From the NCBI GenBank assembly GCA_017511045.1, contig JAFWLM010000078.1, forward strand, positions 1 through 34,934: a DNA stretch of 34,934 bases, given 5' to 3'. The translations under genes were made by a program, and so were the position numbers. Of the stretch, positions 7,574-16,486 are shown one piece after another; positions within the stretch are counted from its first letter, which is position 1, and each line of letters begins with the position of its first letter. The stretch is from Lachnospiraceae bacterium. GTDB taxonomy: Bacteria; Bacillota; Clostridia; Lachnospirales; Lachnospiraceae. The notes beneath the pieces were generated by a model that was not told where the DNA came from, did not search any database, and worked only from the letters and a program-made list of their open reading frames with translations.

Positions 7574-9625
7574 ATGAGTTTATCAGTCTTTCAGATCATT
7601 GGTCTTGCAATCAGTATAGTGGGCATCGCCGGTCTTGCGATCTGGTCCGGAACCAGACCGCAAAGCTACGGCAAAGTCAACAGTTCCCCCATCGTTGCCG
7701 GTATCATCATGGGAACGCTTGTCGGCGGATCCTCAACGGTAGGTACCGCACAGCTGGCGTTTAACTACGGCATGTCAGCATGGTGGTTTACTTTAGGCGG
7801 CGGAATCGGCTGCCTGATCGTTGCGCTTATGTATTCCAAAGCTTGGAGACACTCCGGCTGCCTGACGCTGATCGGTATCATCACACAGGAATACGGACCA
7901 AAAACCGGAATGGCTGCATCTATCATGAGTTCCCTTGGAACTTTCATCAATGTCATTGCCCAACTGATCGCAGGCACGGCAGTCATTGATGTCATTGTTC
8001 CGAGTCTCGGACTGATCCCTGCTCTGCTCATCACTGCCGCATTTATGACGCTTTATGTCATATTAGGCGGTACACAGGGCGCAGGTATGGTCGGTATCTT
8101 AAAACTCGTGCTTATTTATGTATCCATGATCGGCTGCGGAATTATGGTCCTGCATCTTGCAGGCGGACTCGGCGGAGTAAAAGAAATGGTTGCCGGAATT
8201 GATAATCCTGACGGAATTCATTTCTACAGTCTGATCGCCCGTGGAGCAGGAAAAGATATCGGAGCCGGCGTTTCACTCGTTCTCGGTGTATTGACGACTC
8301 AGACCTACGCGCAGGCAGTGATGACAGGTAAAACAGACCGTGGATCATGCACAGGTGCTCTGGTCAGTGCCTTTCTGATCCCTCCGATCGGTATCGCAGG
8401 TATTCTCGTCGGTCTGTATATGCGGGCTAATTTCCCAGACATTGTTGCCAAGAACGCTTTGGTCATGTTCACAAAAATGTATATGCCGCCGATTCTGGCG
8501 GGAGTGATCCTCGGAACGCTGTTTATCGCAGTTGTCGGGACAGGTGCCGGTCTTGCAATGGGAATCTCTACGATCGTAAGGCGTGACATCCTCGCGCGTT
8601 ATACCGATAAGATGAAAGATGACCGGATCAATCAGAGTCTTTCCAAAGTCATAATAATCGTGATCATGGCTCTTGGAGTACTGCTCTCTTCCGGTCCGTT
8701 CGGTGATACGATCTTAAGCTTTGGCTTCATGTCCATGGGTCTTCGCGGTGCGGTCGTTTTCGTTCCAATGACGCTCGCCCTGTGGGCAAAGGGAAAGATC
8801 AATCATACATGCACACTGATTTCCGTAATTGCAAGCCCGCTTACAGTCCTTCTTTTCGGAACTGTCTGGACTCTTCCGGGAGGACTGGATCCGCTGTTTG
8901 CCGGAATCGCCGTCTCGATCATCTGCTGCGGAATTGGCTGGATCATCGGAACGAAACGGAAAAGGATCCTCTTTTTCCATCCGCAGGAGATCGACCCCAA
9001 TAACTATGCAGTTGCAATCGACAGTGCACTTTGTTCGAGAGCTCCGGAAATCGCGCAGCTGCTTGCAAAACATCTGGATATCCCCTGCTATGACTCGGAG
9101 ATCCTGACGGAGGCATCCAGAATCAGTCAGATCCCGGAAGAACAGATCGTTCGTTATGATGAAAAGTTTGTTGTTGCAGCTTTTGACTTTATGGCAAGAG
9201 ATGACCGAAATCTTGCGCTTCCACCGACAGGAGCGTTTGTCCAGGCGCAGATCGATGCCTGCAGATCTCTTGCAAGCCGCGGACCTTGTATCCTGATCAA
9301 CCGTTTTGCTTCTTATGCACTGGATGAGGAAACCACAGTCAAGGTTTTTATTGATGCAGAATTTGAAAGCCGCGCAAAGATCCACGCAGAGCTGAATCAT
9401 ATCGGAGAAGCAACTTCAAGAAAGCGGCTTCGTAAAATGGAACGAATCAGGACGCGCTACTACAAAGCAAGAGATAAGCACTGGGGAGATCCGGAGAACT
9501 ATGCATTTGTTGTAAATGCAACAGAGGGCGATCCAGACAGGCTTGCGCAGGTTGTGACGCAGCGTATCGAGTACATGTTCGGAAAGACCCAGAGCGATAT
9601 TCTGTCCCAGGTCAATCCCGGTTAA
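7574..9625 (+). CDS. sodium:solute symporter fused to a degenerate cytidylate-kinase-like domain
   Basis: 683 residues. Residues 1-460 form about 12 hydrophobic helices with the pattern of the sodium:solute symporter family (IIMGTLVGGSSTVGTAQLAF near 44-63; TYAQAVMTGKT near 244-254). Residues 478-683 are clearly homologous to the preceding kinase-like protein: LDIPCYDSEILTEASRIS, VVAAFDFMARDD, SRGPCILINRFAS, and RTRYYKARDKHWGDPENY against RNYYKGNNKSWGDADNY. The nucleotide loop has decayed to AIDSALCSRAPEIAQLLA, with no glycines, so this domain is probably regulatory or pairs with the upstream protein. The reading frame is intact across the junction. Substrate unknown. Confidence 0.85.
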   Translation: MSLSVFQIIGLAISIVGIAGLAIWSGTRPQSYGKVNSSPIVAGIIMGTLVGGSSTVGTAQLAFNYGMSAWWFTLGGGIGCLIVALMYSKAWRHSGCLTLIGIITQEYGPKTGMAASIMSSLGTFINVIAQLIAGTAVIDVIVPSLGLIPALLITAAFMTLYVILGGTQGAGMVGILKLVLIYVSMIGCGIMVLHLAGGLGGVKEMVAGIDNPDGIHFYSLIARGAGKDIGAGVSLVLGVLTTQTYAQAVMTGKTDRGSCTGALVSAFLIPPIGIAGILVGLYMRANFPDIVAKNALVMFTKMYMPPILAGVILGTLFIAVVGTGAGLAMGISTIVRRDILARYTDKMKDDRINQSLSKVIIIVIMALGVLLSSGPFGDTILSFGFMSMGLRGAVVFVPMTLALWAKGKINHTCTLISVIASPLTVLLFGTVWTLPGGLDPLFAGIAVSIICCGIGWIIGTKRKRILFFHPQEIDPNNYAVAIDSALCSRAPEIAQLLAKHLDIPCYDSEILTEASRISQIPEEQIVRYDEKFVVAAFDFMARDDRNLALPPTGAFVQAQIDACRSLASRGPCILINRFASYALDEETTVKVFIDAEFESRAKIHAELNHIGEATSRKRLRKMERIRTRYYKARDKHWGDPENYAFVVNATEGDPDRLAQVVTQRIEYMFGKTQSDILSQVNPG

Positions 9626-9633
9626 TAATAAAC

Positions 9634-9659
9634 AAAAACAGACGGGCTCTGCCCGTCTG
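9634..9659 (-). terminator. intrinsic terminator, convergent genes
   Basis: CAGACGGGC (9639-9647), loop TCT, GCCCGTCTG (9651-9659). On the minus strand TTTTTG follows, so it best serves the leftward membrane-protein gene. The rightward side lacks a T-run. Confidence 0.75.
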
Positions 9660-9681
9660 CGCGATAAACATGATTCAAGAT

Positions 9682-10350
9682 TTATTGTTTCTTTTCTTCT
9701 GACGCTGGCAGCTTCATGGCACGAATGCCGATCACCAGCACTGAGATCGTAATGATCACAATCGCCAACCAGATGATACCGCTCGTAACTGCGGTAAGAG
9801 TAAAGAGTCCCCCTCCTTTATCATCTGCAAAAACCATGATCAGGGTATTCTGCAATGTAAGGACCGATACCAGCGCATCGATAAAGTTGAGTGTTCTCAG
9901 AAAGCGAACGAAACTGTCGGAAGACCTTTTTTTTCGTTTCAGATTGATAGAGGCCAGAATGACTTTATAGGTCGTAAATGTGGCCGTCAAAATAGCGGGG
10001 ACCGCGGTCATATTCACCGGCTTTTGCTGCAGGACCATAAGGGCGATCGGAATGATAAGGCTCAGATTCAGCACAAACAGCACGACTGCCTCTGCCAGAT
10101 AGATCTTTTTACTGATCTCTTCCCAGTTATCCCGTGTGGAAAATTTTCTTCTGGAAAAGAAGATCGTGTTCCGTATGATCAACAGCAGCAAATAGTAAAC
10201 ACAGATCGTCCCATACCACATCGAAGAATAACGAATACCGAGATATCCGTTATACAATGCGAAAGCGAACGTCACCACCAGCGCAAAGCCTGTACTGACG
10301 ATCGTCTTAAAATCATAATCATTTTTCCATCTTTCAAAAAACTGTTTCAT
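9682..10350 (-). CDS. hypothetical multi-pass membrane protein
   Basis: 222 residues with about six hydrophobic segments, a charged N-terminus (MKQFFERWKNDYDF) and charged tail (ASEEKKQ). The loops contain RRKFSTRDNWEEISKK and NLKRKKRSSDSF. I recognise no family motif or catalytic residue. The ribosome site is weak. It stands as a single gene between the convergent symporter gene and the lipoprotein flavodoxin gene. TATAAT on the minus strand at 10415-10410 could be its -10, without a clear -35. Confidence 0.7.
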   Translation of the reverse strand: MKQFFERWKNDYDFKTIVSTGFALVVTFAFALYNGYLGIRYSSMWYGTICVYYLLLLIIRNTIFFSRRKFSTRDNWEEISKKIYLAEAVVLFVLNLSLIIPIALMVLQQKPVNMTAVPAILTATFTTYKVILASINLKRKKRSSDSFVRFLRTLNFIDALVSVLTLQNTLIMVFADDKGGGLFTLTAVTSGIIWLAIVIITISVLVIGIRAMKLPASEEKKQ

Positions 10351-10416
10351 TGCATTTCACGGTATTTCTGTTTGCAAAGTGGACAGTTCAAAGTACTATC
10401 GGAGATTTTATTATAA

Positions 10417-10438
10417 CAAAAAGGCGCCATAAGGCGAC
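10417..10438 (-). terminator. terminator of the leftward flavodoxin operon
   Basis: On the minus strand GTCGCC-TTAT-GGCGCC (10438-10423, one mismatch) is followed by TTTTTGTT. It follows the lipoprotein flavodoxin stop by about 25 nt. Confidence 0.55.
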
Positions 10439-10462
10439 ATTTCTGTTATTCTCAGATTGGTT

Positions 10463-11170
10463 TTAGTATCCAAGCATAGACAGCCAATCGTTCACTGAAC
10501 TGCTTGTGCTTTCGCGATTATTCTGGGCATCGCTTCCTCTGACCGCATATCCATCCTTCACGGAACTATCCGGGCATGCTGATGCGAGTTTCCTGTCAAA
10601 GCCCGCTAAGCCGGAGCCCTCGTGTGTGGAGAACGGAATCAGTGTTTTTCCCGCAAGCGCATCTGCATTCTTTTCAAAGAACGTGTACATGATCATCGGC
10701 CAGTCGCCCCACCACACCGGAGCCCCGATAAAGATTGTATTGTACTTTGAAAGATCCGGGACATCGCCTGCATATTCCGGTCTTGCATTCTCATCCTGTT
10801 CATGCAGGGCTACTTCAGTAAGTTCCTCATAAGTCATTGGATAGTAATCATCTGCAGGTAATACTTCAAACAGGTCCGCTCCAGTTTTCTCAGCAATCAT
10901 CTTTGCAACGATCGCCGTATTTCCTTCCTCGATCACTCCTACTGTAAATTGCTCTCCGGTACGGGAGAAATAAACAACTAGAATACCACTTTCCCCCGTG
11001 TCAGAAGCTGCCTGTGTCTCCTCGGTTTCCGCTTCTGCACTTTCCTGCTGCGCTGCTGTCGTTATATCTTCAGCTGAACCATTTTCTTTTTGGTCAGCAG
11101 AAGAACCGCAGGCAGAAAGAGATAAAAGCATCATGGCCATCAGTATTAAAGCTGTCAGTTTCTTAATCAT
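10463..11170 (-). CDS. flavodoxin-domain lipoprotein
   Basis: 235 residues. A lipoprotein signal peptide (MIKKLTALILMAMMLLSLSAC) gives a lipobox with the lipidated Cys at 21. Residues 22-60 are a Glu/Ala/Thr-rich linker. From residue 62 a flavodoxin fold follows: ILVVYFSRTGEQ, GNTAIVAKMIAEKTGADLFEV and IFIGAPVWWGDWPMIMYTFF. It is expected outside the membrane, anchored by lipid, carrying FMN for extracytoplasmic redox work. GGGGAGG precedes the ATG. It ends a leftward set with the SDR fragment, the NTF2-like gene and a second flavodoxin. Confidence 0.88.
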   Translation of the reverse strand: MIKKLTALILMAMMLLSLSACGSSADQKENGSAEDITTAAQQESAEAETEETQAASDTGESGILVVYFSRTGEQFTVGVIEEGNTAIVAKMIAEKTGADLFEVLPADDYYPMTYEELTEVALHEQDENARPEYAGDVPDLSKYNTIFIGAPVWWGDWPMIMYTFFEKNADALAGKTLIPFSTHEGSGLAGFDRKLASACPDSSVKDGYAVRGSDAQNNRESTSSSVNDWLSMLGY

Positions 11171-11182
11171 TTTTCCTCCCCT

Positions 11183-11536
11183 TTATTCTGATAATGAATA
11201 TGTGCCTGTGCGGAGTGCTGCAATGACACCACCGTCAATCAGCAGATCTGTTCCGGTAATGAAGCCGGCATGTTCGCCTAACAGGAATGCTGCTGCTTCT
11301 GCGATTTCGTCAGAGGTTCCGACTCTTTCTGCAGCCGATGCGTCGATCATCTGCTGATAACCTTCACCTGCTGCAGCAAACTCATCATATGCAAGCGGTG
11401 TTACGATAACACCCGGGCTGATCGTATTGATCCTTGCTCTTCGTTCTTTCCAGGTAGTTGCTGCCGCCTTCTGCGCCTGCAGCTGATTTACACGTTTTGC
11501 GATCCTATAAGCAAAGCCGGAATTCTGCATTGCCAT
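11183..11536 (-). pseudogene. C-terminal fragment of an SDR family oxidoreductase
   Basis: 117 residues matching only the C-terminal half of short-chain dehydrogenases. YRIAK (Y10 and K14, the YxxxK catalytic pair), RINTISPGVIVTPL and AAAFLLGEHAGFITGTDLLIDGG are present. The N-terminal Rossmann half (about 130-150 residues with TGxxxGIG) is missing, and only 42 nt separate the frame from the next gene, so this is a deletion rather than a wrong start. AAAGGA lies upstream of the ATG, so a short protein could still be made, but it cannot bind NAD(P) in the usual way. Confidence 0.75.
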
Positions 11537-11578
11537 TTCTTTTTTCAGTCCTTTCTTTGTCCCTTATCTGATTCCATA

Positions 11579-11947
11579 CTAGTAAGTGGATGCTTCGCTG
11601 CTTGTCAGCTTCCAGCTGTCGTTTTCTTTTCTGAGAGTGAAATCTCCCTGAAGGCGCCATCTGTGTTTTCCGCCGCCGTAGACAGCTGCCAGCACCCTGC
11701 TTTTTCCAACCATCTCTGCTGTATCTTCGTGAACTGTAACTTCTATGCTGTCATGCTCTGCAGAATAATAGTTGAAAGTTCCTGCAAGAAGTCCATTGAT
11801 AAACACTTCTTTGGATTGTTCCACACCCGTCATATGTCTGAGATAATAATCTTCTGCCATCAATGTCCTCAGCCCATCGGCATCTTTATCGATCATATAT
11901 TCCCAGTATTTTTTGTAGATCTCCTTGATCTGTGTTTCTTCATTCAT
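11579..11947 (-). CDS. NTF2-like / DUF4440-type protein
   Basis: 122 residues. The layout is that of the SnoaL/NTF2-like fold: an N-terminal helix pair (EIYKKYWEYMIDKDADGLRTLMAEDYYLRHM), then beta strands ending in WRLQGDFTLRKENDSWKLTSSEAS. The fold makes a small cone-shaped cavity and serves as an enzyme or binding protein; the substrate cannot be inferred. AAGGGATG precedes the start. It lies between the second flavodoxin and the SDR remnant and is probably in the same transcript. Confidence 0.75.
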   Translation of the reverse strand: MNEETQIKEIYKKYWEYMIDKDADGLRTLMAEDYYLRHMTGVEQSKEVFINGLLAGTFNYYSAEHDSIEVTVHEDTAEMVGKSRVLAAVYGGGKHRWRLQGDFTLRKENDSWKLTSSEASTY

Positions 11948-11968
11948 CGTGTTTTCATCCCTTTGCTT

Positions 11969-12487
11969 TTACAGCCCGTTTGCTGCGAGCCATTTCTGAA
12001 CAGCCCCTTTGGAATTTGCAGCATTGCTTCCGGTGATGGAAAGTCCTCTCTTCACCTCTGCGCCAGCTGCATATTTTTTAATATCGCGCTCGCTTCCTCC
12101 CATACCGCTTCCTTCATTGGTGCAGAGCGGAAGGATTATTTTTCCGGAAAAATCATATCTTTCCAGGAATGTTGCTACTGCCATCGGGAATGTTCCCCAG
12201 TAGTTCGGATAAGCAAGAACAACGGTGTCATATTCGTCAATGCTGTCCATGTAGTTGGTCAGTTCCGGTCTTGCGTTATTCTGAAGATCTTTCTTTGCCT
12301 CATCGATGCAGGTCATGTAGACCGGTGAATACGGATCCTTCATTTCAATTTTAAATGTATCTGCATCGATAATCTCTTTCATCAGGTTGACCACGATCTC
12401 CGTGTTTCCTACTTTTACATATCTCATAGCTCCGCCGAAATAGTTTTCATCTGCTCTTGAGAAAAATGCAATCAATGTTTTTGCCAT
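11969..12487 (-). CDS. flavodoxin
   Basis: 172 residues from the ATG at 12487, which has GGAGGA upstream; a longer frame to 12550 adds residues without a ribosome site. It starts MAKTLIAFFSRADENYFGG, a flavodoxin FMN loop, then VGNTEIVVNLMKEII, VVLAYPNYWGTFPMAVATFL and LCTNEGSGMGGSERDIKKY. It resembles the lipoprotein flavodoxin downstream but has no signal peptide, so it acts in the cytoplasm. First gene of the leftward set, divergent from the LysR gene. Confidence 0.88.
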   Translation of the reverse strand: MAKTLIAFFSRADENYFGGAMRYVKVGNTEIVVNLMKEIIDADTFKIEMKDPYSPVYMTCIDEAKKDLQNNARPELTNYMDSIDEYDTVVLAYPNYWGTFPMAVATFLERYDFSGKIILPLCTNEGSGMGGSERDIKKYAAGAEVKRGLSITGSNAANSKGAVQKWLAANGL

Positions 12488-12572
12488 TTGTATGTCCTCC
12501 GTTTTTGTGCATTTTGTTTTCTTTATCTGCTCATATTTTCTCACCGGCATATTGCAAAGTCCAATCGGATTG

Positions 12573-12598
12573 CTTTATAATCCATTTAAAATTTAAAT
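12573..12598. promoter_or_regulatory. likely LysR operator and leftward promoter
   Basis: ATTTAAA-A-TTTAAAT (12584-12598) is a perfect palindrome that fits the T-N11-A LysR box. It lies next to TATAAA on the minus strand (12578-12573), the likely -10 of the flavodoxin operon, and upstream of the divergent regulator gene. Confidence 0.5.
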
Positions 12599-12626
12599 AG
12601 CGAATTCGGATAATATAAGGAGAAAT

Positions 12627-13514
12627 ATGACTACTAAACAGATCGATTACTGTATTGAATTGGCACATACATTGAACTTCAGCCGTGCAGCGGAAAACTG
12701 CTTTGTCAGCCAACCGACATTTTCCTACCAGATCAGGCTGCTGGAAGAGGAGGTGGGTTTTGATATCTTTGAGCGAAGCGGAAAAGGCGCTGCGCTGACA
12801 CCTGCGGGTGCCCAGTTTGTTTCTTTCCTCGCAAACATACGGGAAGATCTGAAGCGTGCCATCGAACAGGGCCAGAATTTCAGCGCAAAATATAAAGACC
12901 GGATCACAGTCACTCTGATGGTACGACAGGCAATTTACTTTCTACCGGAAGCGATGCGACTGTTTGAAGAAAAAGATCCGGAGGTACAGATTGAGCCATT
13001 CTTCCAATATGAAAACGGACTGGAAGCTTTTTTACGAAAAGAAGTCGATATTTGTTTTGCTCTGAGGGAGCAGACCCGGCAGATACCGGGAATCCGGGTT
13101 CATGATTTATTTGATAGTAAGATTTATCTGATTGCGCAAAGGAACGATCCTCTTGCAAAAAAGAATTTGATCACTGAGTCCGATCTGTACGGAAGAACTC
13201 TGATGATCGGAGGAGGTTCTCCAGCCGCATTGAAAGCAGTTCAGCACAGGCTTGTTTCGACCGGAAAGATCGAATATTTCAACAGTGCCGATCACGATAC
13301 TACACTGACGAATGTTGCCGCCGGACGAGGAGTCTGTCTCGCCCCGGGATTTTTGAACGATCACAGCGGTCAGTTTGCATGGATCCCTTTCGACTGCAAA
13401 GAATCTTTTTCCTGTGTTCTCTGTACACATAAAGACGACAACAGGAAAAGCCTGTCCTTGTTTTTAGAGATCCTGCTAAAGCTCTATAAGGATGCTGTTG
13501 CTTTTCCGCTGTAA
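12627..13514 (+). CDS. LysR family transcriptional regulator
   Basis: 295 residues. The N-terminal winged HTH reads TTKQIDYCIELAHTLNFSRAAENCFVSQPTFSYQIRLLEEEVGFDIFER, with substrate-domain features (GRGVCLAPG) in the C-terminal half. AAGGAG precedes the ATG. Divergent from the flavodoxin/NTF2/SDR-remnant set, which it probably controls through the palindrome at 12584-12598. The coinducer is unknown. Confidence 0.92.
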   Translation: MTTKQIDYCIELAHTLNFSRAAENCFVSQPTFSYQIRLLEEEVGFDIFERSGKGAALTPAGAQFVSFLANIREDLKRAIEQGQNFSAKYKDRITVTLMVRQAIYFLPEAMRLFEEKDPEVQIEPFFQYENGLEAFLRKEVDICFALREQTRQIPGIRVHDLFDSKIYLIAQRNDPLAKKNLITESDLYGRTLMIGGGSPAALKAVQHRLVSTGKIEYFNSADHDTTLTNVAAGRGVCLAPGFLNDHSGQFAWIPFDCKESFSCVLCTHKDDNRKSLSLFLEILLKLYKDAVAFPL

Positions 13515-13541
13515 GACATGGCTGTTAATATCTATCCGGAC

Positions 13542-14324
13542 TTATCCAAGCGCAACATCCAGCGCCATCATCACACTGAATCCTACAGCAAAGGATATCA
13601 CGCCAATATTAGAATGCTTTCCCGAAGACATTTCCGGAATTAATTCCTCTACGACCACATACAACATCGCACCTGCTGCAAAAGATAAAAGATACGGCAT
13701 CGCCGGTACGACAAGGCTGGCTATTAATACAGTCAGCCCACCAAATACCGGCTCTACCACACCGGACAAAACGCCCAGTAAAAATGATTTTGTTTTACTT
13801 CTTCCTTCCGTAAAAAGCGGCATGGAGATGATCGCGCCTTCTGGAAAATTCTGTATCGCAATTCCGAGTGCAAGAGCCAAAGCGCCGCCGGTTGTTATGT
13901 TAGCCGAGCCGGAAAGCAGACCTGCATAGACAACCCCAACTGCCATCCCTTCCGGAATGTTATGAATCGTTACTGCAAGAACCATCATTGTGATCCGGTT
14001 CAGTTTTGCTTTGGGACCTTCCTTCTGTTCACTTTTATCCAGATTCCTGTGAAGATGGGGGATAATGTGATCAAGCAAAAGAAGGAACAGGATTCCCAGC
14101 CAGAAGCCCGCAAATGCAGGAAGAAAAGACAGCCTTCCCTTTGCGGATGACTGTTCAATCGCCGGAATGATCAGACTCCAGATGGAAGCCGCCACCATCA
14201 CGCCTGCTGCAAATCCTGCCAGCGCCTGCTGAACACCAGTCCCCAGATCTTTTTTCAGCAGGAACACGCAAGCGGCGCCTACCGATGTCCCAAGTAGTGG
14301 AAGCAACAGTCCCCAGAACACCAT
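13542..14324 (-). CDS. ZIP family metal transporter
   Basis: 260 residues with eight predicted membrane helices, a His-containing loop after helix 3 (LLLDHIIPHLHRNLDKSEQK) and the ZIP metal motif HNIPEGMAVGV, then QNFPEGAIISMPL in the next helix. The family moves Zn, Fe or Mn into the cytoplasm, and the H/E pair in HNIPEG binds metal. GAGGAGG overlaps the region just after the P-type ATPase stop, so the two are co-transcribed. An importer and an exporter-type ATPase in one operon suggests tuning of a single metal. Confidence 0.9.
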   Translation of the reverse strand: MVFWGLLLPLLGTSVGAACVFLLKKDLGTGVQQALAGFAAGVMVAASIWSLIIPAIEQSSAKGRLSFLPAFAGFWLGILFLLLLDHIIPHLHRNLDKSEQKEGPKAKLNRITMMVLAVTIHNIPEGMAVGVVYAGLLSGSANITTGGALALALGIAIQNFPEGAIISMPLFTEGRSKTKSFLLGVLSGVVEPVFGGLTVLIASLVVPAMPYLLSFAAGAMLYVVVEELIPEMSSGKHSNIGVISFAVGFSVMMALDVALG

Positions 14325-14337
14325 CTTCTATTCCTCC

Positions 14338-16473
14338 TCAGTCAGGTAAGGGTACTGCGTTCCCTTGTACGATACTTTTCTCGCTTAACCCACTATCGTT
14401 CAAAAACGGTCTTGTGCTGATACCGCTTAACAGCATGGTAGAAAGATTATGCAGAATCGATGTTGTCTGTGAAGTCATCAATCCGAAAATTCCGGCTGCC
14501 ATCAGTCCGGTATTAAAGCCAATGATAAAACGATAATTATTCTGTGTCCGGACCATCAGCTTTCTGCTGAGTGTTCTTAATACGACCAGATCTGTTAAGT
14601 CTTCAGAAAGAAGGGTGATATCCGCTACCTGTCTTGCTAGATCCGATGAATCACGCATGGCAATAGAGACATCTGCTGATGCAAGCGCAGGCGAATCATT
14701 GATCCCGTCACCCACCATAACGACTTTGTGACCGGCCTTTTTCAGTTTATTTACCATCTCTGCCTTATCTTCCGGAAGCACCTGCGAGTAGTATTCCGTG
14801 ATTCCCAGTGCGTCTGCTGCCCTTTTCGCTGCACCTTCCCCGTCGCCGGTCATCATAATAATATGTTCGAACCCCTGTCTGCGAAGCTCTTTCAGAACTG
14901 CTTTCGCATCGTTCCTGACCGGATCCTCAATTCCGATCATACCGACAACACTGCCGTCCACAGCCATATAAATCACAGACAGACCTTCCATTTCACTATT
15001 CTCAACTCTTCGGATCTCATCTGTATAAGGTATCTTTTCATCCTCAAAAATATAATGGCTGCTTCCGATCTTCGCATTCTTTCCTCTGAGCGAAGTACTG
15101 ATTCCATGGGCGACAACATACTCCACCGTTGCATGCTCTTCTTTATGAACCAGTTCCTCCTTTAGTGCCTGATTCACGATTGCACGGGCAACACTGTGCG
15201 GGAAATGTTCTTCAAGACACGCTGCATCTTTCAGCACTTCACTTCGCTCATATCCATTCAGAGGGATCACTTTCGCGACTTGCGGGCTGGCCGATGTTAA
15301 GGTTCCTGTCTTATCAAAAATAATCGTATCTGCCGCTTCAAAGGCTTCCAGATATTTTCCTCCTTTTATCAGGATCCTGTGATCAGCTGCTTCCTTCATG
15401 GCAGAAACGACAGAAATCGGAATCGACAATTTCAAAGCACAGGAATAGTCGACCATCAATGCGGCAGCTGCCTTTGTAAAGTTTCCGGTAAAAAGAAAGG
15501 TGGTGGCAAATGCAAGAAAGCTAAATGGCACAATAGAGTCAGCCAGTGCTTCCGCTTTTGACTGAACACCTGCCTTCAGCGCTTCAGACTCATCGATCAT
15601 CTTTGCTATATCATGCACTCTGCTTTCGCCGGCTGTCTTCATGACCGATATCACAACAGAGCCCTCTTCCAATGCAGTCCCCGCATAGACGGTATGGCCC
15701 TTTGTACGACGAACCGCTGCGGATTCGCCGGTAAGTGATGATTCGTTGACCATAGCCTCTCCGGAAATAACGGTTCCATCCACAGGAACCATGGAGCCGG
15801 ACTGCACGCGCAGATGATCTCCTATCTGTATATCCCGGACAGGGATTTTTACATCCCCGCTGTCTGTTACCAGCCAGACATTTTCTACCTGAAGAGAAAG
15901 GCTGTTTTCCAGGGCGCTGACCGTTTGCTTCCGGGTGTGCTCTTCCAACGCATCTGTAATTCCAAGCATAAACATAATAGAAGATGCGGTCTGCGAACTC
16001 CCCTGTAAAAAGGCACAGGCGATGGAGCTTGCATCAAGAACATCCACATTCAGTTTTCCACTGAGTAATGCATCCAGCCCTTTATAAAAGAACTTCACTG
16101 CTTTTCCGTAAGAAAGAATTCTTCGGATATCCATCGGTAAAAAGATTCTTTTTCCGTAATGCCAGATAGCCATCTTTGCGATCCGGAACAGGAATTCCCT
16201 ATTAGCTTCCTTCATCCTGACAGGTTCTGTAGGTTCTTTTTCCGGAAGTTCTTTTCTTTTTAAACTGCCTAACGCATCCAGAAGACTGCTCCGGATCCCG
16301 CCTTTATAGCGTATCAGGATTCCCCCATTTGCACTGTTTGCCTCTACCGACACAACTCCGGCGATCTTCGCAAGAGTTTCTTCCAGTCCATAGCCTTGTT
16401 TCTTCGTAAAAACATACTGACCAAACCGGACACGAAGCTTGCCTGGTTTGTCATAAACAATTTTGTATTTCAT
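14338..16473 (-). CDS. P1B-type heavy-metal-translocating ATPase
   Basis: 711 residues. Residues 1-70 form an HMA-like domain without CxxC. TGES is at 248-251 (actuator), DKTGT at 387-391 (phosphorylated Asp), EEHFPHSVARAI near 421-432 takes the place of the HP motif, and GDGINDSPAL lies near 600. The transmembrane metal site reads DYSCALKLSIP (342-352) instead of the usual CPC/SPC motif, so the metal cannot be assumed; Mn, Fe or Zn fit the context better than Cu. Situated between DUF6110 and ZIP genes, spacing 13 nt each side, so one operon. Confidence 0.9.
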   Translation of the reverse strand: MKYKIVYDKPGKLRVRFGQYVFTKKQGYGLEETLAKIAGVVSVEANSANGGILIRYKGGIRSSLLDALGSLKRKELPEKEPTEPVRMKEANREFLFRIAKMAIWHYGKRIFLPMDIRRILSYGKAVKFFYKGLDALLSGKLNVDVLDASSIACAFLQGSSQTASSIMFMLGITDALEEHTRKQTVSALENSLSLQVENVWLVTDSGDVKIPVRDIQIGDHLRVQSGSMVPVDGTVISGEAMVNESSLTGESAAVRRTKGHTVYAGTALEEGSVVISVMKTAGESRVHDIAKMIDESEALKAGVQSKAEALADSIVPFSFLAFATTFLFTGNFTKAAAALMVDYSCALKLSIPISVVSAMKEAADHRILIKGGKYLEAFEAADTIIFDKTGTLTSASPQVAKVIPLNGYERSEVLKDAACLEEHFPHSVARAIVNQALKEELVHKEEHATVEYVVAHGISTSLRGKNAKIGSSHYIFEDEKIPYTDEIRRVENSEMEGLSVIYMAVDGSVVGMIGIEDPVRNDAKAVLKELRRQGFEHIIMMTGDGEGAAKRAADALGITEYYSQVLPEDKAEMVNKLKKAGHKVVMVGDGINDSPALASADVSIAMRDSSDLARQVADITLLSEDLTDLVVLRTLSRKLMVRTQNNYRFIIGFNTGLMAAGIFGLMTSQTTSILHNLSTMLLSGISTRPFLNDSGLSEKSIVQGNAVPLPD

Positions 16474-16486
16474 TGTTTTTTTCCTG

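Noticed and set aside
8714-9400. 228-codon minus frame across the symporter gene
   Set aside because: Low-complexity translation without a ribosome site, antisense to the conserved fusion protein.
11663-12328. 221-codon plus frame over the NTF2-like and flavodoxin genes
   Set aside because: Antisense to two genes with clear family motifs; Cys/Phe/His-rich translation typical of a shadow.
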